Shown: positions 24,622-33,805 of the stretch, piece after piece
Numbering within the stretch: position 1 is the stretch's first letter
Layout of the letters: each line of letters begins with the position of its first letter
Assembly: GCA_019058425.1 (NCBI GenBank)
Contig: JAHPYZ010000051.1
Coordinates: forward strand, 1 to 34,863
Direction of reading: 5' to 3'
DNA from: Promethearchaeota archaeon
GTDB lineage: Archaea; Asgardarchaeota; Lokiarchaeia; Sigyniarchaeales; SOKP01
Length of the DNA: 34,863 bases
Notes under the pieces: generated by a model
Database searches by the model: none
The model's input: only the letters and a program-made list of their open reading frames with translations
What the model was told of the DNA's origin: nothing
Made by a program: the position numbers and the translations under genes

Positions 24622-25143
24622 ATGGGAAAAGTTCTTGCTTTAATTGGAGCTATTGTAGCATTAGCAAGCGTTGCTTTAAGTTTCATTGTACCACAATTTT
24701 TGGGTTGGTATCGAATAGAAATGTCCACTTTAGGAGTAACAGTCGGAGTTTATATTACTGGTTTAGGTACTATTGCTTCAATACCAGCTGGAGCGCCTGT
24801 TACGGGATTTGCTACTTTTGAATTAATTGGAGGAATTCTGGTGATAATTGGTGCTATTCTCTTAATTGTTGGAGCTGTCAAAGAATCTAAAGGTGCTGGA
24901 ATTGCAGGGGGTGTATTAACACTATTAGGACCACTGCTCTTACTAATTGATCTACTGCTTGATTTTGGTGATTTTGCAGCAATGATACAAGTATTAGGGG
25001 GTCCCGCAGGTGCAAGCGTATTTTGGGGTAGTTTTACAATAGTAGGCCCTCCTGATGTACTTATGAGTTGGGGTATATGGATTGGTTCTTTTGTAGCTCT
25101 AGCAGGAGGAGTGCTAGGAATAATTGGTGGAGCTTTAGTATAA
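24622..25143 (+). CDS. Small four-helix membrane protein, paralog of the divergent neighbour
   Basis: 173 residues from ATG 24622 (start MGKVLALIGAIVALASVALS). Four hydrophobic segments: ~3-24, ~65-88, ~93-115 and ~148-172, the last ending AGGVLGIIGGALV. Polar loops contain FVPQFLGWYRIEM-like and GGPAGASVFWGSFT segments. Same start (GKV), number of helices and Gly-rich end as the 162-residue gene on the other strand. A T tract follows the stop. Function is unknown; nothing points to transport or catalysis. Confidence 0.75.
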   Translation: MGKVLALIGAIVALASVALSFIVPQFLGWYRIEMSTLGVTVGVYITGLGTIASIPAGAPVTGFATFELIGGILVIIGAILLIVGAVKESKGAGIAGGVLTLLGPLLLLIDLLLDFGDFAAMIQVLGGPAGASVFWGSFTIVGPPDVLMSWGIWIGSFVALAGGVLGIIGGALV

Positions 25144-25156
25144 ATTAATTAACAAC

Positions 25157-25167
25157 TTTTTTTTTTT
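25157..25167 (+). terminator. Oligo-T terminator after the 173-residue membrane-protein gene
   Basis: An uninterrupted run of 11 T lies 14 nt after the TAA stop, a typical archaeal termination signal. Confidence 0.5.
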
Positions 25168-25324
25168 ACAATTAAATAAGAAAATACTCAATCAGTTCTC
25201 TGATTAATAAGAAACATTTCATATTAATCCATTGCTATTTCTAAATACCTTTTAGTAAATCTTGAATTTCTGTCAATGATTAGAATTCTAATACTAATGA
25301 GGTTTTTCACATAAATAGTATAAT

Positions 25325-25702
25325 TTACTGTTCAATGATGGTTTCTTTAGCAATATGCTGTATAATTCTAAGTAACTCTGTCATCTTAAATGGTTTATCA
25401 AGAAAAGCACACGCTCCAAGAGAAATAGCTTTTTTTTTTATAGTCGTATCCGCACTCGCGAAGATTATTTTCACTTGATTATTAATCTCTAAAATTTTAA
25501 TCATGGCATCTAACCCATTCTTAATTGGCATTCGATGATCCATAAGAATTAAATCAGGTTTTACTTCAAATTTATTATATTTCTCAATAGCATCTTTCCC
25601 ATTTATAGCAGTATCTAAAATCTCAAAACCAGCTTCATTCAAAATTAATCTATATAATCTCTGTAGTGATTGATCGTCGTCAACGATGAAAATGGTGATC
25701 AT
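25325..25702 (-). CDS. CheY-like response regulator receiver protein
   Basis: 125 residues, a stand-alone receiver domain. FIVDDDQSL gives the acidic pocket (D8-D10), LILMDHRMP the phosphoacceptor Asp at about residue 55, IIFASAD the Ser/Thr switch position, and FLDKPFK the conserved Lys. There is no output domain, so it probably acts by protein contact in a phosphorelay. No histidine kinase is in the window. It is flanked by 180-290 bp gaps, so it is monocistronic. Confidence 0.92.
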   Translation of the reverse strand: MITIFIVDDDQSLQRLYRLILNEAGFEILDTAINGKDAIEKYNKFEVKPDLILMDHRMPIKNGLDAMIKILEINNQVKIIFASADTTIKKKAISLGACAFLDKPFKMTELLRIIQHIAKETIIEQ

Positions 25703-25991
25703 TATAGATACCTAGTATAAATTAATAATGGACTGAGCAGTATTCTACTAATTAACTCCCCATTTTATATTTAAACCATTGATTACAATAATCAAAAAAG
25801 AACTGTTATTTAAGTCTAGACATATACAAAAAAGTAGTAAATCGCTTGTTGAAAAGTATTGGTTATTTAAGCTTAAAATTTATAATAAGACTTTATAAAA
25901 ATAATAGATTCTTTAAAATATTGGATTTATTCCAAAAGTTATAAATTATAATATAATATCAAGCTCAAATATATTACATAGGAAATTTGCA

Positions 25992-27713
25992 ATGACAGAT
26001 TTAATAATTAAAAACGGCTTAGTATACGATCCTTTAAACAATATTGATGGTGAAAAGAAAGAAATTCACATTAAAGATGGAATCATAGTTGAAAAAGTAA
26101 ATGGGGATGCAAAAGTACTCGATGCTTCTGGAATGATTGTGATGCCTGGAGGTGTTGATATACATTCTCATATTGCAGGAACTAAAGTCAATGCAGGACG
26201 TTCTTTTAGACCTGATGATAAACTTGAAGAATGCAATGAGAAAAGAACTAAATTAACTCGAAGTGGAACCGGTTGGTCTGTACCATCAACATGGGCTACG
26301 GGATATCGATATGCCAGATTAGGATATACCACTGTTGTTGAACCTGCAATGCCTTTGCTTAAAGCAAGACATACACACGAAGAATTTTTAGATATCCCAA
26401 TTATAGATAAAGCTGCTTTTCCACTCTTCGGAAATAATTGGTTTGTGATGGAGTTTATCAAAAAAAAGGATTATGAAAAACTAGCAGCATATATTGCTTG
26501 GATTTTAAAAGTAACCAAAGGTTATGCCGTAAAAATAGTAAATCCCGGAGGTGTTGAAAATTGGGCATGGGGAAAAAATGTTGATAGCTTAGATTCAACA
26601 GTTTTTCATTTCGAGGTGACTCCGAGAGAAATATTAGAAAGTTTAGCAAAAGTAAATGAAATTTTGAAATTACCCCATACTATTCATGTACATGCAAATA
26701 ATCTGGGACATCCAGGAAATAAAGAACACACGCTTGAAACTTTCAAGGCTGTAGATAAGATCAAACCAAAAGATGGGAGGAAATCAGCATTTCATTTAAC
26801 TCATTGCCAATTTAATGCCTATGGAGGCTCTAATTGGGCTGATTTTGAATCTGGTGCTGCAGATATAGCTGAATATTTAAATTCTCATGATCATGTGACT
26901 GTAGATGCAGGTCAAGTTATTTTTGGTAAAGCTGCTACTACAACTATGACTGCAGACGGACCCTGGGAGTTCGCACTTCATCATATAGGCGGTACATCAT
27001 CATGGGGTGCAAAACCAGGAATTAAATGGATAAATGGACAAGTGGAAGGAGAATCAGGCTCAGGTATCGTCCCATATCAATTTAGTCCAAAAGTTGCAGT
27101 AAATGCAGTACAATGGGCAGTAGGATTAGAACTTATACTTTTAACTAAGAATCCATGGCAAATTTTTATGACAACCGATCATCCTAATGGCGGGCCATTC
27201 ACAAGTTATCCACAAATTATCCGTTGGCTTATGGATAAAAAATCCCGAGATGAAATTCTCCTAAATCAATGTTCTAAAAAAGCAGCAGAAAAATCCGAAT
27301 TAAAAGATATTGATCGAGAATTGACATTATATGATATAAGCACTATTTCAAGAGCTGGAACTGCTAAATGTTTAGGAATGACTGATAGAGGTCATATAGG
27401 CATAGGAGCAATCGGTGATGTTGCTATTTACAATTTAGATCCTAAAAAGATGGATGGTCATTCTATAGAAAAAGCGTTTACGTTAGCAGCTTATACAATA
27501 AAAGATGGCCAAATAGTTGTAAAAGATGGAGAGATTGTAGCAACTCCAATGGGAAACACTTTATGTGCAGAAGGTAAAGTTAAAGATAGTATTATGGAAG
27601 CAATGTTAGACGACGTTAAAGTCCATTGGCGTAATCATTACAGTATTAATTTTGCTAATTATGCGGTTCATGAAGCATATGCCCCAAAAGTAAAAATTAT
27701 GAATGGGGCATAA
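25992..27713 (+). CDS. fmdA: Formylmethanofuran dehydrogenase subunit A (metal-dependent amidohydrolase)
   Basis: 573 residues, full length for FwdA/FmdA. The N-terminal metal motif GGVDIHSHIAGTKVNAGR carries H58 and H60; K181 in YAVKIVNPGG is the likely carboxylated lysine. Further His come in HVHANNLGHPGN and HLTHCQFNAYGG, and the catalytic Asp in TTDHPNGGPF. In the Fwd/Fmd complex this subunit interconverts formate and formylmethanofuran at a dinuclear Zn site, coupled to the Mo/W subunit B. Other fwd genes are not in the window. A TATA-like TTTATAAAAATA lies about 90 bp upstream. A relic of a second copy of its 3' end is at 29161-29226. Confidence 0.95.
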   Translation: MTDLIIKNGLVYDPLNNIDGEKKEIHIKDGIIVEKVNGDAKVLDASGMIVMPGGVDIHSHIAGTKVNAGRSFRPDDKLEECNEKRTKLTRSGTGWSVPSTWATGYRYARLGYTTVVEPAMPLLKARHTHEEFLDIPIIDKAAFPLFGNNWFVMEFIKKKDYEKLAAYIAWILKVTKGYAVKIVNPGGVENWAWGKNVDSLDSTVFHFEVTPREILESLAKVNEILKLPHTIHVHANNLGHPGNKEHTLETFKAVDKIKPKDGRKSAFHLTHCQFNAYGGSNWADFESGAADIAEYLNSHDHVTVDAGQVIFGKAATTTMTADGPWEFALHHIGGTSSWGAKPGIKWINGQVEGESGSGIVPYQFSPKVAVNAVQWAVGLELILLTKNPWQIFMTTDHPNGGPFTSYPQIIRWLMDKKSRDEILLNQCSKKAAEKSELKDIDRELTLYDISTISRAGTAKCLGMTDRGHIGIGAIGDVAIYNLDPKKMDGHSIEKAFTLAAYTIKDGQIVVKDGEIVATPMGNTLCAEGKVKDSIMEAMLDDVKVHWRNHYSINFANYAVHEAYAPKVKIMNGA

Positions 27714-27825
27714 ATTATTTCATATTCTTTTCAATTTAAAAATAAAAAATGGAATTTTTTCAATCTTCCTTTAGGTATTATATTGTTGAAAATACAAGAT
27801 AAATTTTTATTCCTAATAACCTGAC

Positions 27826-29067
27826 TTAAGACTGTCTTCCTCTCTTTTCAAGAAGGTCTTTTAATTCATCAATTACTGCTTTTCTGGCGTTTCTACCTCT
27901 TTTATATGAAATGAGTTTTGAAGGTTTAGATTCTGAGGTAGAAGCAACGGGAGGAGTCGAAGTGTATTCTGGAGCGGGTAGTGAACTATCTATACTTTTT
28001 GGAACAGGTTTTTTTCCTTCAATCAAATCTATTTTCGTATTTATTTTGTTGATCTCTGTCATTACGAATTCAGATAATCGAATTATACCATTTAATGTAG
28101 ATTCCAATATTGACGCCATTCCCTCTAATTTATAATCTGACAATGTAGCTGTTTTTTTCATTGTTTCTTTAAGATATCTTGAAAATTTTGGACCTTTGGT
28201 TAACAATGAATATATAGAACTTAAATATATGTCATAATCCAACCGTTTTCTTTCTCTAAAAATCCTTTTGACTAAATCTTTAACATATTCTATATTCAAC
28301 AATATTTCTGGATTTTCTTTAACATCTGGATCGTATTTATGAATAAATATTAATATATAAGGAGATTCTTCGAGTTTTTCAATAAGATCAATAATTTTTT
28401 CAAAATAGTCAATACTTTCAAGATATCTTGCTGGATCTTGAAGATCAATTACATAAATTATTAAATCGATGTTTATAAAATATTTATTAGGTTCTTTAAG
28501 GTATTTAACTCTATATTCTTGTTGCCCTCCAAAGTCCCATAATAACAAAACTAAATCGGAAGTTATTATTTCTTGCCTTTCGACTCCTTTAGTCGGATTC
28601 AATTTAGCAAGATCTTTTATACCAATTTCCCCTCCAAATTTCCTTAATATTGTTGTCTTACCTGCGTTATTTAAGCCAACAACAATCACTTTTTGTTCCT
28701 TTTTAGTAAAAGATATTGATTCTTCCTTTATTTTTTGAGTAACATTACTTATAACAATAGCTTTTTTTATTTTATCTTCAATCTCTAAATCTGCAAGTAA
28801 TAATTGTTCAATTTTCTTTTGTGTAATCTGATCTTTATATAAAATTTGGAATGGATGTTCGGGATCTAATAATGAGAATTGTCCTATATTCTCGATTTGA
28901 AAATATTCTTCAATTAAATTTATATCAGCGTCATTAAAAAAATTAAATGTTGAAATAGGAAGATTTAATACATTATCTATTGTCGTCAATTTATCAAAAT
29001 TATCAACTTTAGTTTTATCTAAAAATTTTATAATTAATTTTATTTTTTCAGCCTGTACTTTTGGCAT
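27826..29067 (-). CDS. Arf-like small GTPase with long N- and C-terminal extensions
   Basis: 413 residues. The G domain (~125-305) has G1 GLNNAGKTT (131-139), a T in NPTKG (159) as G2, G3 WDFGGQ (177-182), G4 HKYD (243-246) and an SSI-type G5 (~283). GLNNAGKTT and WDFGGQ are Arf/Sar-like, not Ras-like; HKYD replaces the usual NKxD. The first ~125 residues form a helical region without membrane anchor. After the G domain, a helix is followed by a Pro/Ser/Thr-rich linker (~345-385) and a basic helix at the end (SYKRGRNARKAVIDELKDLL). Asgard genomes are rich in such GTPases. Effector and localisation are unknown; no myristoylation site is visible. Confidence 0.9.
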   Translation of the reverse strand: MPKVQAEKIKLIIKFLDKTKVDNFDKLTTIDNVLNLPISTFNFFNDADINLIEEYFQIENIGQFSLLDPEHPFQILYKDQITQKKIEQLLLADLEIEDKIKKAIVISNVTQKIKEESISFTKKEQKVIVVGLNNAGKTTILRKFGGEIGIKDLAKLNPTKGVERQEIITSDLVLLLWDFGGQQEYRVKYLKEPNKYFINIDLIIYVIDLQDPARYLESIDYFEKIIDLIEKLEESPYILIFIHKYDPDVKENPEILLNIEYVKDLVKRIFRERKRLDYDIYLSSIYSLLTKGPKFSRYLKETMKKTATLSDYKLEGMASILESTLNGIIRLSEFVMTEINKINTKIDLIEGKKPVPKSIDSSLPAPEYTSTPPVASTSESKPSKLISYKRGRNARKAVIDELKDLLEKRGRQS

Positions 29068-29419
29068 ATCTTCTCAGTGAAATGAATTTATTTGATAATA
29101 GATTTTCCAAGTGTTTATTTATTTAATTTTTGAAAATTAATTTACTTTTTCTAATTTAAAATGTTAAAGAAGATTGGCACTTTCATTAAAGTTCATGATG
29201 CTTACGCTCCAAAAGTAAAAATATTGACGGTATATAATTTCAATAGGGAATGAAATTATTGGAAATAATCAATATTATAAAAGCCAATATCTAAAAAGGA
29301 GTAGTATCTTTCCTTTTTCATATTTTTCTAAAGAAAATACACAATCATTCCAATCACCTTTATTATACGGTAAAAGTATTAGAAATTCATATATAATCAT
29401 AAGAATTTTGGGTTATGGT
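29068..29419. other. 352-bp gap before the 97-residue membrane-protein gene
   Basis: Apart from the fmdA relic (29161-29226), this AT-rich gap holds only a small inverted repeat, AATTTCA/TGAAATT, at about 29236-29258. No RNA gene or other ORF was recognised. It must contain the minus-strand promoter of the GTPase gene. Confidence 0.4.
29161..29226 (+). pseudogene. Relic of the 3' end of a second fmdA
   Basis: GTTAAAGAAGATTGGCAC (VKEDWH, with FH after it) corresponds to VKVHWRNH near the end of fmdA. After a short deletion and a frame change the stretch reads VHDAYAPKVKIL, against VHEAYAPKVKIM in the intact gene. Most base differences are silent, so this is an old remnant of a once functional copy and not a sequencing duplicate. 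Confidence 0.75.
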
Positions 29420-29713
29420 ATGTCTAATGAAGATATAATGAAAGTTTTAGCGGCTCTGGGGGCTATAATAAGTTTAATTGAGATTATTTTGGGATTTGAT
29501 GACAGACATTTAGATAGCTCAAGAGTTATCTTATTAGTAATTTCGATTTTATTAGCAACTATTATTTTATTAAGCATAATATCTCCTCATAAACTTACAG
29601 AATTAAATTGGATAATATGTGTAGTATTCGGTATAGTTATGCTAGTATATACTAGTTTAATTGGAGGAATTTTAGTTTTAGTTGCTGGTTTTGCTGGTTA
29701 TACCGAAAGATAA
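29420..29713 (+). CDS. Small membrane protein, three helices
   Basis: 97 residues from ATG 29420 (MSNEDIMKVLAALGAIISLI); the in-frame TTG 29408 is a less likely start. Three hydrophobic segments: ~7-25 (VLAALGAIISLIEIILGF), ~33-53 (RVILLVISILLATIILLSI) and ~62-92 (NWIICVVFGIVMLVYTSLIGG and ILVLVAGFAG). A short polar loop (DDRHLDSS) lies between the first two. No family recognised. It is weakly similar in style to the other two small Gly-rich membrane proteins of this window. Confidence 0.65.
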   Translation: MSNEDIMKVLAALGAIISLIEIILGFDDRHLDSSRVILLVISILLATIILLSIISPHKLTELNWIICVVFGIVMLVYTSLIGGILVLVAGFAGYTER

Positions 29714-29765
29714 TACAACTATAAAGATATTTTTAAGAAGAGATAATTATTCCAAAAGTATTTTT

Positions 29766-30014
29766 TTATATTTTGGAAGAATTCTGTAATTTTTTAAAAT
29801 GCTTATGAATCTTTGCGTCACTTGAGATGTTATCAATATCACTTTCCTCCGTGATAAAAATATTCAATAAATTTGTTTTTTGTTTTAGATTTTCACTAAC
29901 TTCTCTTATAACTTGAGTATATAATTGTATATAAGAATCTATTGACTTTGATTCTTCCTTATCATAGATTTGATTAATTTTTTCAATTTCTTTTTTTTTT
30001 GTCATATTTATCAT
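29766..30014 (-). CDS. Short charged helical protein of unknown function
   Basis: 82 residues; starts at ATG 30014 or ATG 30005. Composition is Lys, Glu, Asp, Ile and Ser, as in a helical soluble protein: MTKKKEIEKINQIYDKEESK, then LYTQVIREVSENLKQK and NLLNIFITEESDIDN. No Cys, no hydrophobic segment, no known motif. The coding status rests only on length and composition. Confidence 0.5.
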   Translation of the reverse strand: MINMTKKKEIEKINQIYDKEESKSIDSYIQLYTQVIREVSENLKQKTNLLNIFITEESDIDNISSDAKIHKHFKKLQNSSKI

Positions 30015-30226
30015 ACAATTTTTTGAGAGATCAGGTGATAAAAATAAAATCTTGACATTTCTCTATGTAACTAAATTTCTAAATCATCTTATTAATGGAT
30101 ATGGTAAGTTTTTGAAATAACTTTTTATTAAAATCTAGTTTCAGTGAAGAATCTTTACTTTAAGGTATAAAAACAGGAAATTTGAATAATATTTAATTTA
30201 ATATGTTGATCATAATAGAATTTCTA

Positions 30227-30883
30227 TTAAATATTGTAAAAATCTTCACTTAGGAAGTATAAAACTCTTTTTAACACTTTCTTATTAAATACAATACCAA
30301 TCTGTTCAAACATTTTAAGATATTTTGCTACAGTATTGATATGCATTTTAAGTTCTTTTGAGAGTTGGGTTTTAGTAATTCCATAATCATATTCCTTTAG
30401 ATATTCAATTATATTCTTTCCCTTTTCTTTTGAAGTTAAATAATTTAATTTTAAATCTTTCTGATCGAAATCTGTATGGAAATAAAGGTCATGATTCTCA
30501 AATTTGGCTTTTCTAATGAACTTAAATTTTAACAAAATATTTAAGTGCCATACTACAACATGATTACTAATATTTAACTCTCGTACAATCCTATTGAAAT
30601 AAATTCCTGGATTCTCTACTACATAATCATATATTATTTTTCGTTTTTTATTATTTAGGACATCATTAATAGTTAATTTTGATCCTTCTACAATTAGATT
30701 TTTTTTAACTAAAGACCTTAAAATATCTTCAATCCCACTGATGTTTATATTGATAGAGGCATTTCTGAATCTTGAGATAATAAAAGGTACTACTTCATTC
30801 ATATTAAAAAATCTATTTTTATTTAGATATTCTTGGACAACATTCAAAACGAGCTTTTCTTGTTCTAACAGTTCGATCAACAT
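30227..30883 (-). CDS. Winged-helix transcriptional regulator with two HTH segments
   Basis: 218 residues. Helix-turn-helix segment 1 is GIYFNRIVRELNISNHVVVWH (~93-113), followed by the wing LKFKFIRKAKFENHDLYFH. Segment 2 is GITKTQLSKELKMHINTVAKYL (~168-189), with EQIGIVFNKKVLKRVLYF after it. This double-winged layout is common among archaeal ArsR/MarR-like regulators. The N-terminal ~80 residues are helical. There is no ligand-binding motif such as Cys or His clusters. It lies 33 bp downstream of the secreted 444-residue protein gene, on the same strand, and may be co-transcribed with it. Confidence 0.82.
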   Translation of the reverse strand: MLIELLEQEKLVLNVVQEYLNKNRFFNMNEVVPFIISRFRNASININISGIEDILRSLVKKNLIVEGSKLTINDVLNNKKRKIIYDYVVENPGIYFNRIVRELNISNHVVVWHLNILLKFKFIRKAKFENHDLYFHTDFDQKDLKLNYLTSKEKGKNIIEYLKEYDYGITKTQLSKELKMHINTVAKYLKMFEQIGIVFNKKVLKRVLYFLSEDFYNI

Positions 30884-30915
30884 TATTTCAGAAAGCCTCT
30901 ATAGATTACGAATTT

Positions 30916-32250
30916 TTACCTCCTAATATGATACGATTTCTTTAGCATCTCATTGAGAATTAAATCTCTTTCTAAAGGTGCTAAAGCAAGCATTTCCAGA
31001 ATAAATTCGCTTCTTTCTTGGCTTTCCCATTGAAAATTATTTATCTTTTCAAAAAAATTCTCTGAAAGAGCTGTAATATTAATATCATTTACTTGTGAAA
31101 GTTTTTCTAAAGCATTTTCTCCAGTAAGAATCTGAAGTGCTAATTTACCATCATATAGTTCTTCATCTTTATCATTATCAAATATATTATTAAAGTATTC
31201 TTCTCTGTCTCTTTCTAACTTCACATCTGTTACTTTATGCTTTCCATAATAGTTAACTGCATATGCTGCACTTATACTTACAGCTCCAATAACAGATACT
31301 AATATTATAATAGGTATCAGTGGAGAAGGACCTTTTAAAGGTATTAATAAATCTTCAATTCCGATTTTGGGGTCATGGTATATTACTTCGCCAAGTGGAT
31401 AATTGATATACAAAAATTGTTCAAATTCATTATGCTTATCAATCATTAACTCACTGACTTGTATAGGTTTTGAAATTCCATCAATTCTTGCATTGTTTTT
31501 CCATGTAAAAAAGCCTGTAAAATCATTGATGGTTGTTATCACTCCCTCTTCGTTTTCAGCATATCCTTCTTTCTCGTCTTCAGTCTCTTTTTCTTGTTCG
31601 TAATGTCCTTCATATTCAAGCTGTAAATCTAGAGCTAATTTAGAACTTTCATTAAGAAATGTAAAGTGTGATATTTCAATATCAATTTTAGCTTGAGTTG
31701 GAGTGATAAGTGATTGTTCTACAATTGCAAATTCTTCTACAAAATAAATATGCGCAGTAAATATTTCATTTTCAGTTTGAACCTTAATATAATGTAGTTT
31801 AGTATCACCTGAAATATTCATATTTTCATAGACTACAGGGTTGAACTCATTTAGTGATATATTTTGTATTTTCTGATCAATCTCAGGTTCATAAATTCCA
31901 TCCTCATTTATATCAACGAATTCAATAAGTTCTCGAAATGAAATTCCAAATTCTAATTCACCCTCAGATTCTAAGTCTGATCTGTAACTTAAATGTATAT
32001 TAAGCCCATCTTCGTTGAGGTCAATTATAAATATTATTTCATCTTTATTTTTATCTCCTCTTTTAACGGACTCAACAAGAGTTTCATTTCCTTCAGTATG
32101 GATTTCAATATTTCTTTTATTTAATTCTTCGAAATCATCATTGATATTATCATCATCACCCTCATCTGAGGCGATTCCAATATTAAAATAACCATTAAAA
32201 ATTAGAAATCCTAAAAGAACGAGACTTATCAAAAAATATTTTTTTTTCAT
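30916..32250 (-). CDS. Secreted, membrane-anchored protein with cytosolic tail (paralog 1)
   Basis: 444 residues. An N-terminal signal peptide (KKKYFLISLVLLGFLIFNGY, ~2-21) is followed by an acidic ectodomain (~28-310) with a Ca2+-loop-like DINEDGIYEPEID. One membrane helix is at ~310-336 (LIPIIILVSVIGAVSISAAY). A cytosolic tail of ~110 residues follows. GAGGT lies before ATG 32250. The ectodomain shares HYIKVQTENEIFTAHIYFVEEF and PTQAKIDIEI with the next gene, and both end the ectodomain with IYHDPKIGI. Probably Asgard surface proteins of unknown role. Confidence 0.82.
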   Translation of the reverse strand: MKKKYFLISLVLLGFLIFNGYFNIGIASDEGDDDNINDDFEELNKRNIEIHTEGNETLVESVKRGDKNKDEIIFIIDLNEDGLNIHLSYRSDLESEGELEFGISFRELIEFVDINEDGIYEPEIDQKIQNISLNEFNPVVYENMNISGDTKLHYIKVQTENEIFTAHIYFVEEFAIVEQSLITPTQAKIDIEISHFTFLNESSKLALDLQLEYEGHYEQEKETEDEKEGYAENEEGVITTINDFTGFFTWKNNARIDGISKPIQVSELMIDKHNEFEQFLYINYPLGEVIYHDPKIGIEDLLIPLKGPSPLIPIIILVSVIGAVSISAAYAVNYYGKHKVTDVKLERDREEYFNNIFDNDKDEELYDGKLALQILTGENALEKLSQVNDINITALSENFFEKINNFQWESQERSEFILEMLALAPLERDLILNEMLKKSYHIRR

Positions 32251-32366
32251 AATAATACCTCAACCCATATCCTCTATAATCATAACTTATACTTTCCTGT
32301 TAAACTTCATAATTTTTATTATAATACATAAAAAATAAAAAAAATAAATTTATTCTTTTTAGGGTC

Positions 32367-33515
32367 TTATCTTATTTTCTTCTTTGATATAAATATACCA
32401 GTTGCAATAATAGTGAGTCCTGCAACTCCCGCTATTGGTCCTATAAGAATCATTGGAAATTCTGAAGCAGTTATTTGTCCCACCACGATACCAATTTTTG
32501 GATCATGATATATATGGTTTCCTCGTGGATAATTAAATAATAATCTCCATATATGATCTTCTTCACATTCGACTTCAAGCTCATTTGTTAATACTGACAT
32601 TTCAATGCCATCAATCATAGCTGTCTCCTTCCAACTAAAAATACCCATATATTCTTCATTATCTGTGAAAACTTCTTTTTCTGCTTCTGCAACTCCATCT
32701 TTTTCATCTTCTGTGTCTTCTTTTTCCTTATAGTAATCATCAGTAAATAGTTTTGTAAAGAGTGCTAATTGAGAATTATCATCAATATATTCATAATTTG
32801 TTATTTCAATATCTATTTTAATTTGTGTTGGAGCAACTAAGATACCATTAACATTTGTGAATTCTTCTGGAAAATAGATATGAGTCGCAAAAACACCATC
32901 TGTTGTATTAATTAAGAAATAATGTAGCATACTGTCATCTGAAAGGTTTATCGGTGTGTAAACAATGGGGTGAAAAGAATTAATCCCATAATCTTCGATA
33001 CATGTATCATTTTCTAAATCAAAAGCACCATTTTCATTAAGATCAACATATTCAATAAGAGCTTGAAACTTTACCTCAAATCTAAGCTTTAATTCATGTA
33101 TCCATTCTTCACCATCACAACTTTTATATTCAACCTCTTTTTCGCCTTCTTCTTCATGTTCATCTTCGCATTCAGATACATTGACTTTTGTTAAAGTTCT
33201 ATACGAAACTGCTATAGAAATACCATGTTCAGTATAAGCTATCCTCATATCCATTATATCTTTTTTATAATCAGTTCTTTTGATAGATGCCATCTCAACT
33301 ACATTGTCTCCAAACCATATCTCCACATATCTTTTATTTTCTTCTTCAATATCATCATCCACTCCATCTTGATCACCATCTTTTGGGTCTTCTTCACCTG
33401 GCTCTTCTCCATCTCCTTCTTCGCCATCACCATAGGCTAGTGCTTGATTAAAACTTGTAGTAAATAATAAAATCCCTAAGAGAAAAATTCCTAATATATA
33501 AGATGTTTTTTTCAT
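32367..33515 (-). CDS. Secreted, membrane-anchored acidic protein (paralog 2)
   Basis: 382 residues. Signal peptide TSYILGIFLLGILLFTTSFN (~4-23), cleaved perhaps after QALA. Then an Asp/Glu/Gly stretch (GDGEEGDGEEPGEEDPKDGD, QDGVDDD) like Ca2+-binding thrombospondin type 3 loops. The ectodomain contains LIEYVDLNENGAFDLEND, aligned with the DINEDG loop of paralog 1. A single helix near the C terminus (PMILIGPIAGVAGLTIIATG) and a short basic tail (KKKIR) anchor it. Unlike paralog 1, it has no cytosolic domain. Six ectodomain Cys suggest disulfides. Function is unknown. Confidence 0.82.
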   Translation of the reverse strand: MKKTSYILGIFLLGILLFTTSFNQALAYGDGEEGDGEEPGEEDPKDGDQDGVDDDIEEENKRYVEIWFGDNVVEMASIKRTDYKKDIMDMRIAYTEHGISIAVSYRTLTKVNVSECEDEHEEEGEKEVEYKSCDGEEWIHELKLRFEVKFQALIEYVDLNENGAFDLENDTCIEDYGINSFHPIVYTPINLSDDSMLHYFLINTTDGVFATHIYFPEEFTNVNGILVAPTQIKIDIEITNYEYIDDNSQLALFTKLFTDDYYKEKEDTEDEKDGVAEAEKEVFTDNEEYMGIFSWKETAMIDGIEMSVLTNELEVECEEDHIWRLLFNYPRGNHIYHDPKIGIVVGQITASEFPMILIGPIAGVAGLTIIATGIFISKKKIR

Positions 33516-33805
33516 TCAAAATCCCATTTATAATATTTTTAATTATATTGGCTTATACTCCTAATTTTTATGCTGTTATTTAAATTAAAATGGTAAATAT
33601 ATGAATGTTTTCGCTACATAAAAATGGATATATTCTATAAATTATTTCAATTCTGTAAATAAGTAGTATATTTTTTTAGCATTTGAATATTGGATATTCT
33701 AATGCATTTTATCAAAATTTTCAAAGAGGATAAAGATTTATTAAAAACTTAAATAAATTTAAATCTCGAGTTTTAATAGAATTTGCTAAAATTAAATAAA
33801 AAATA

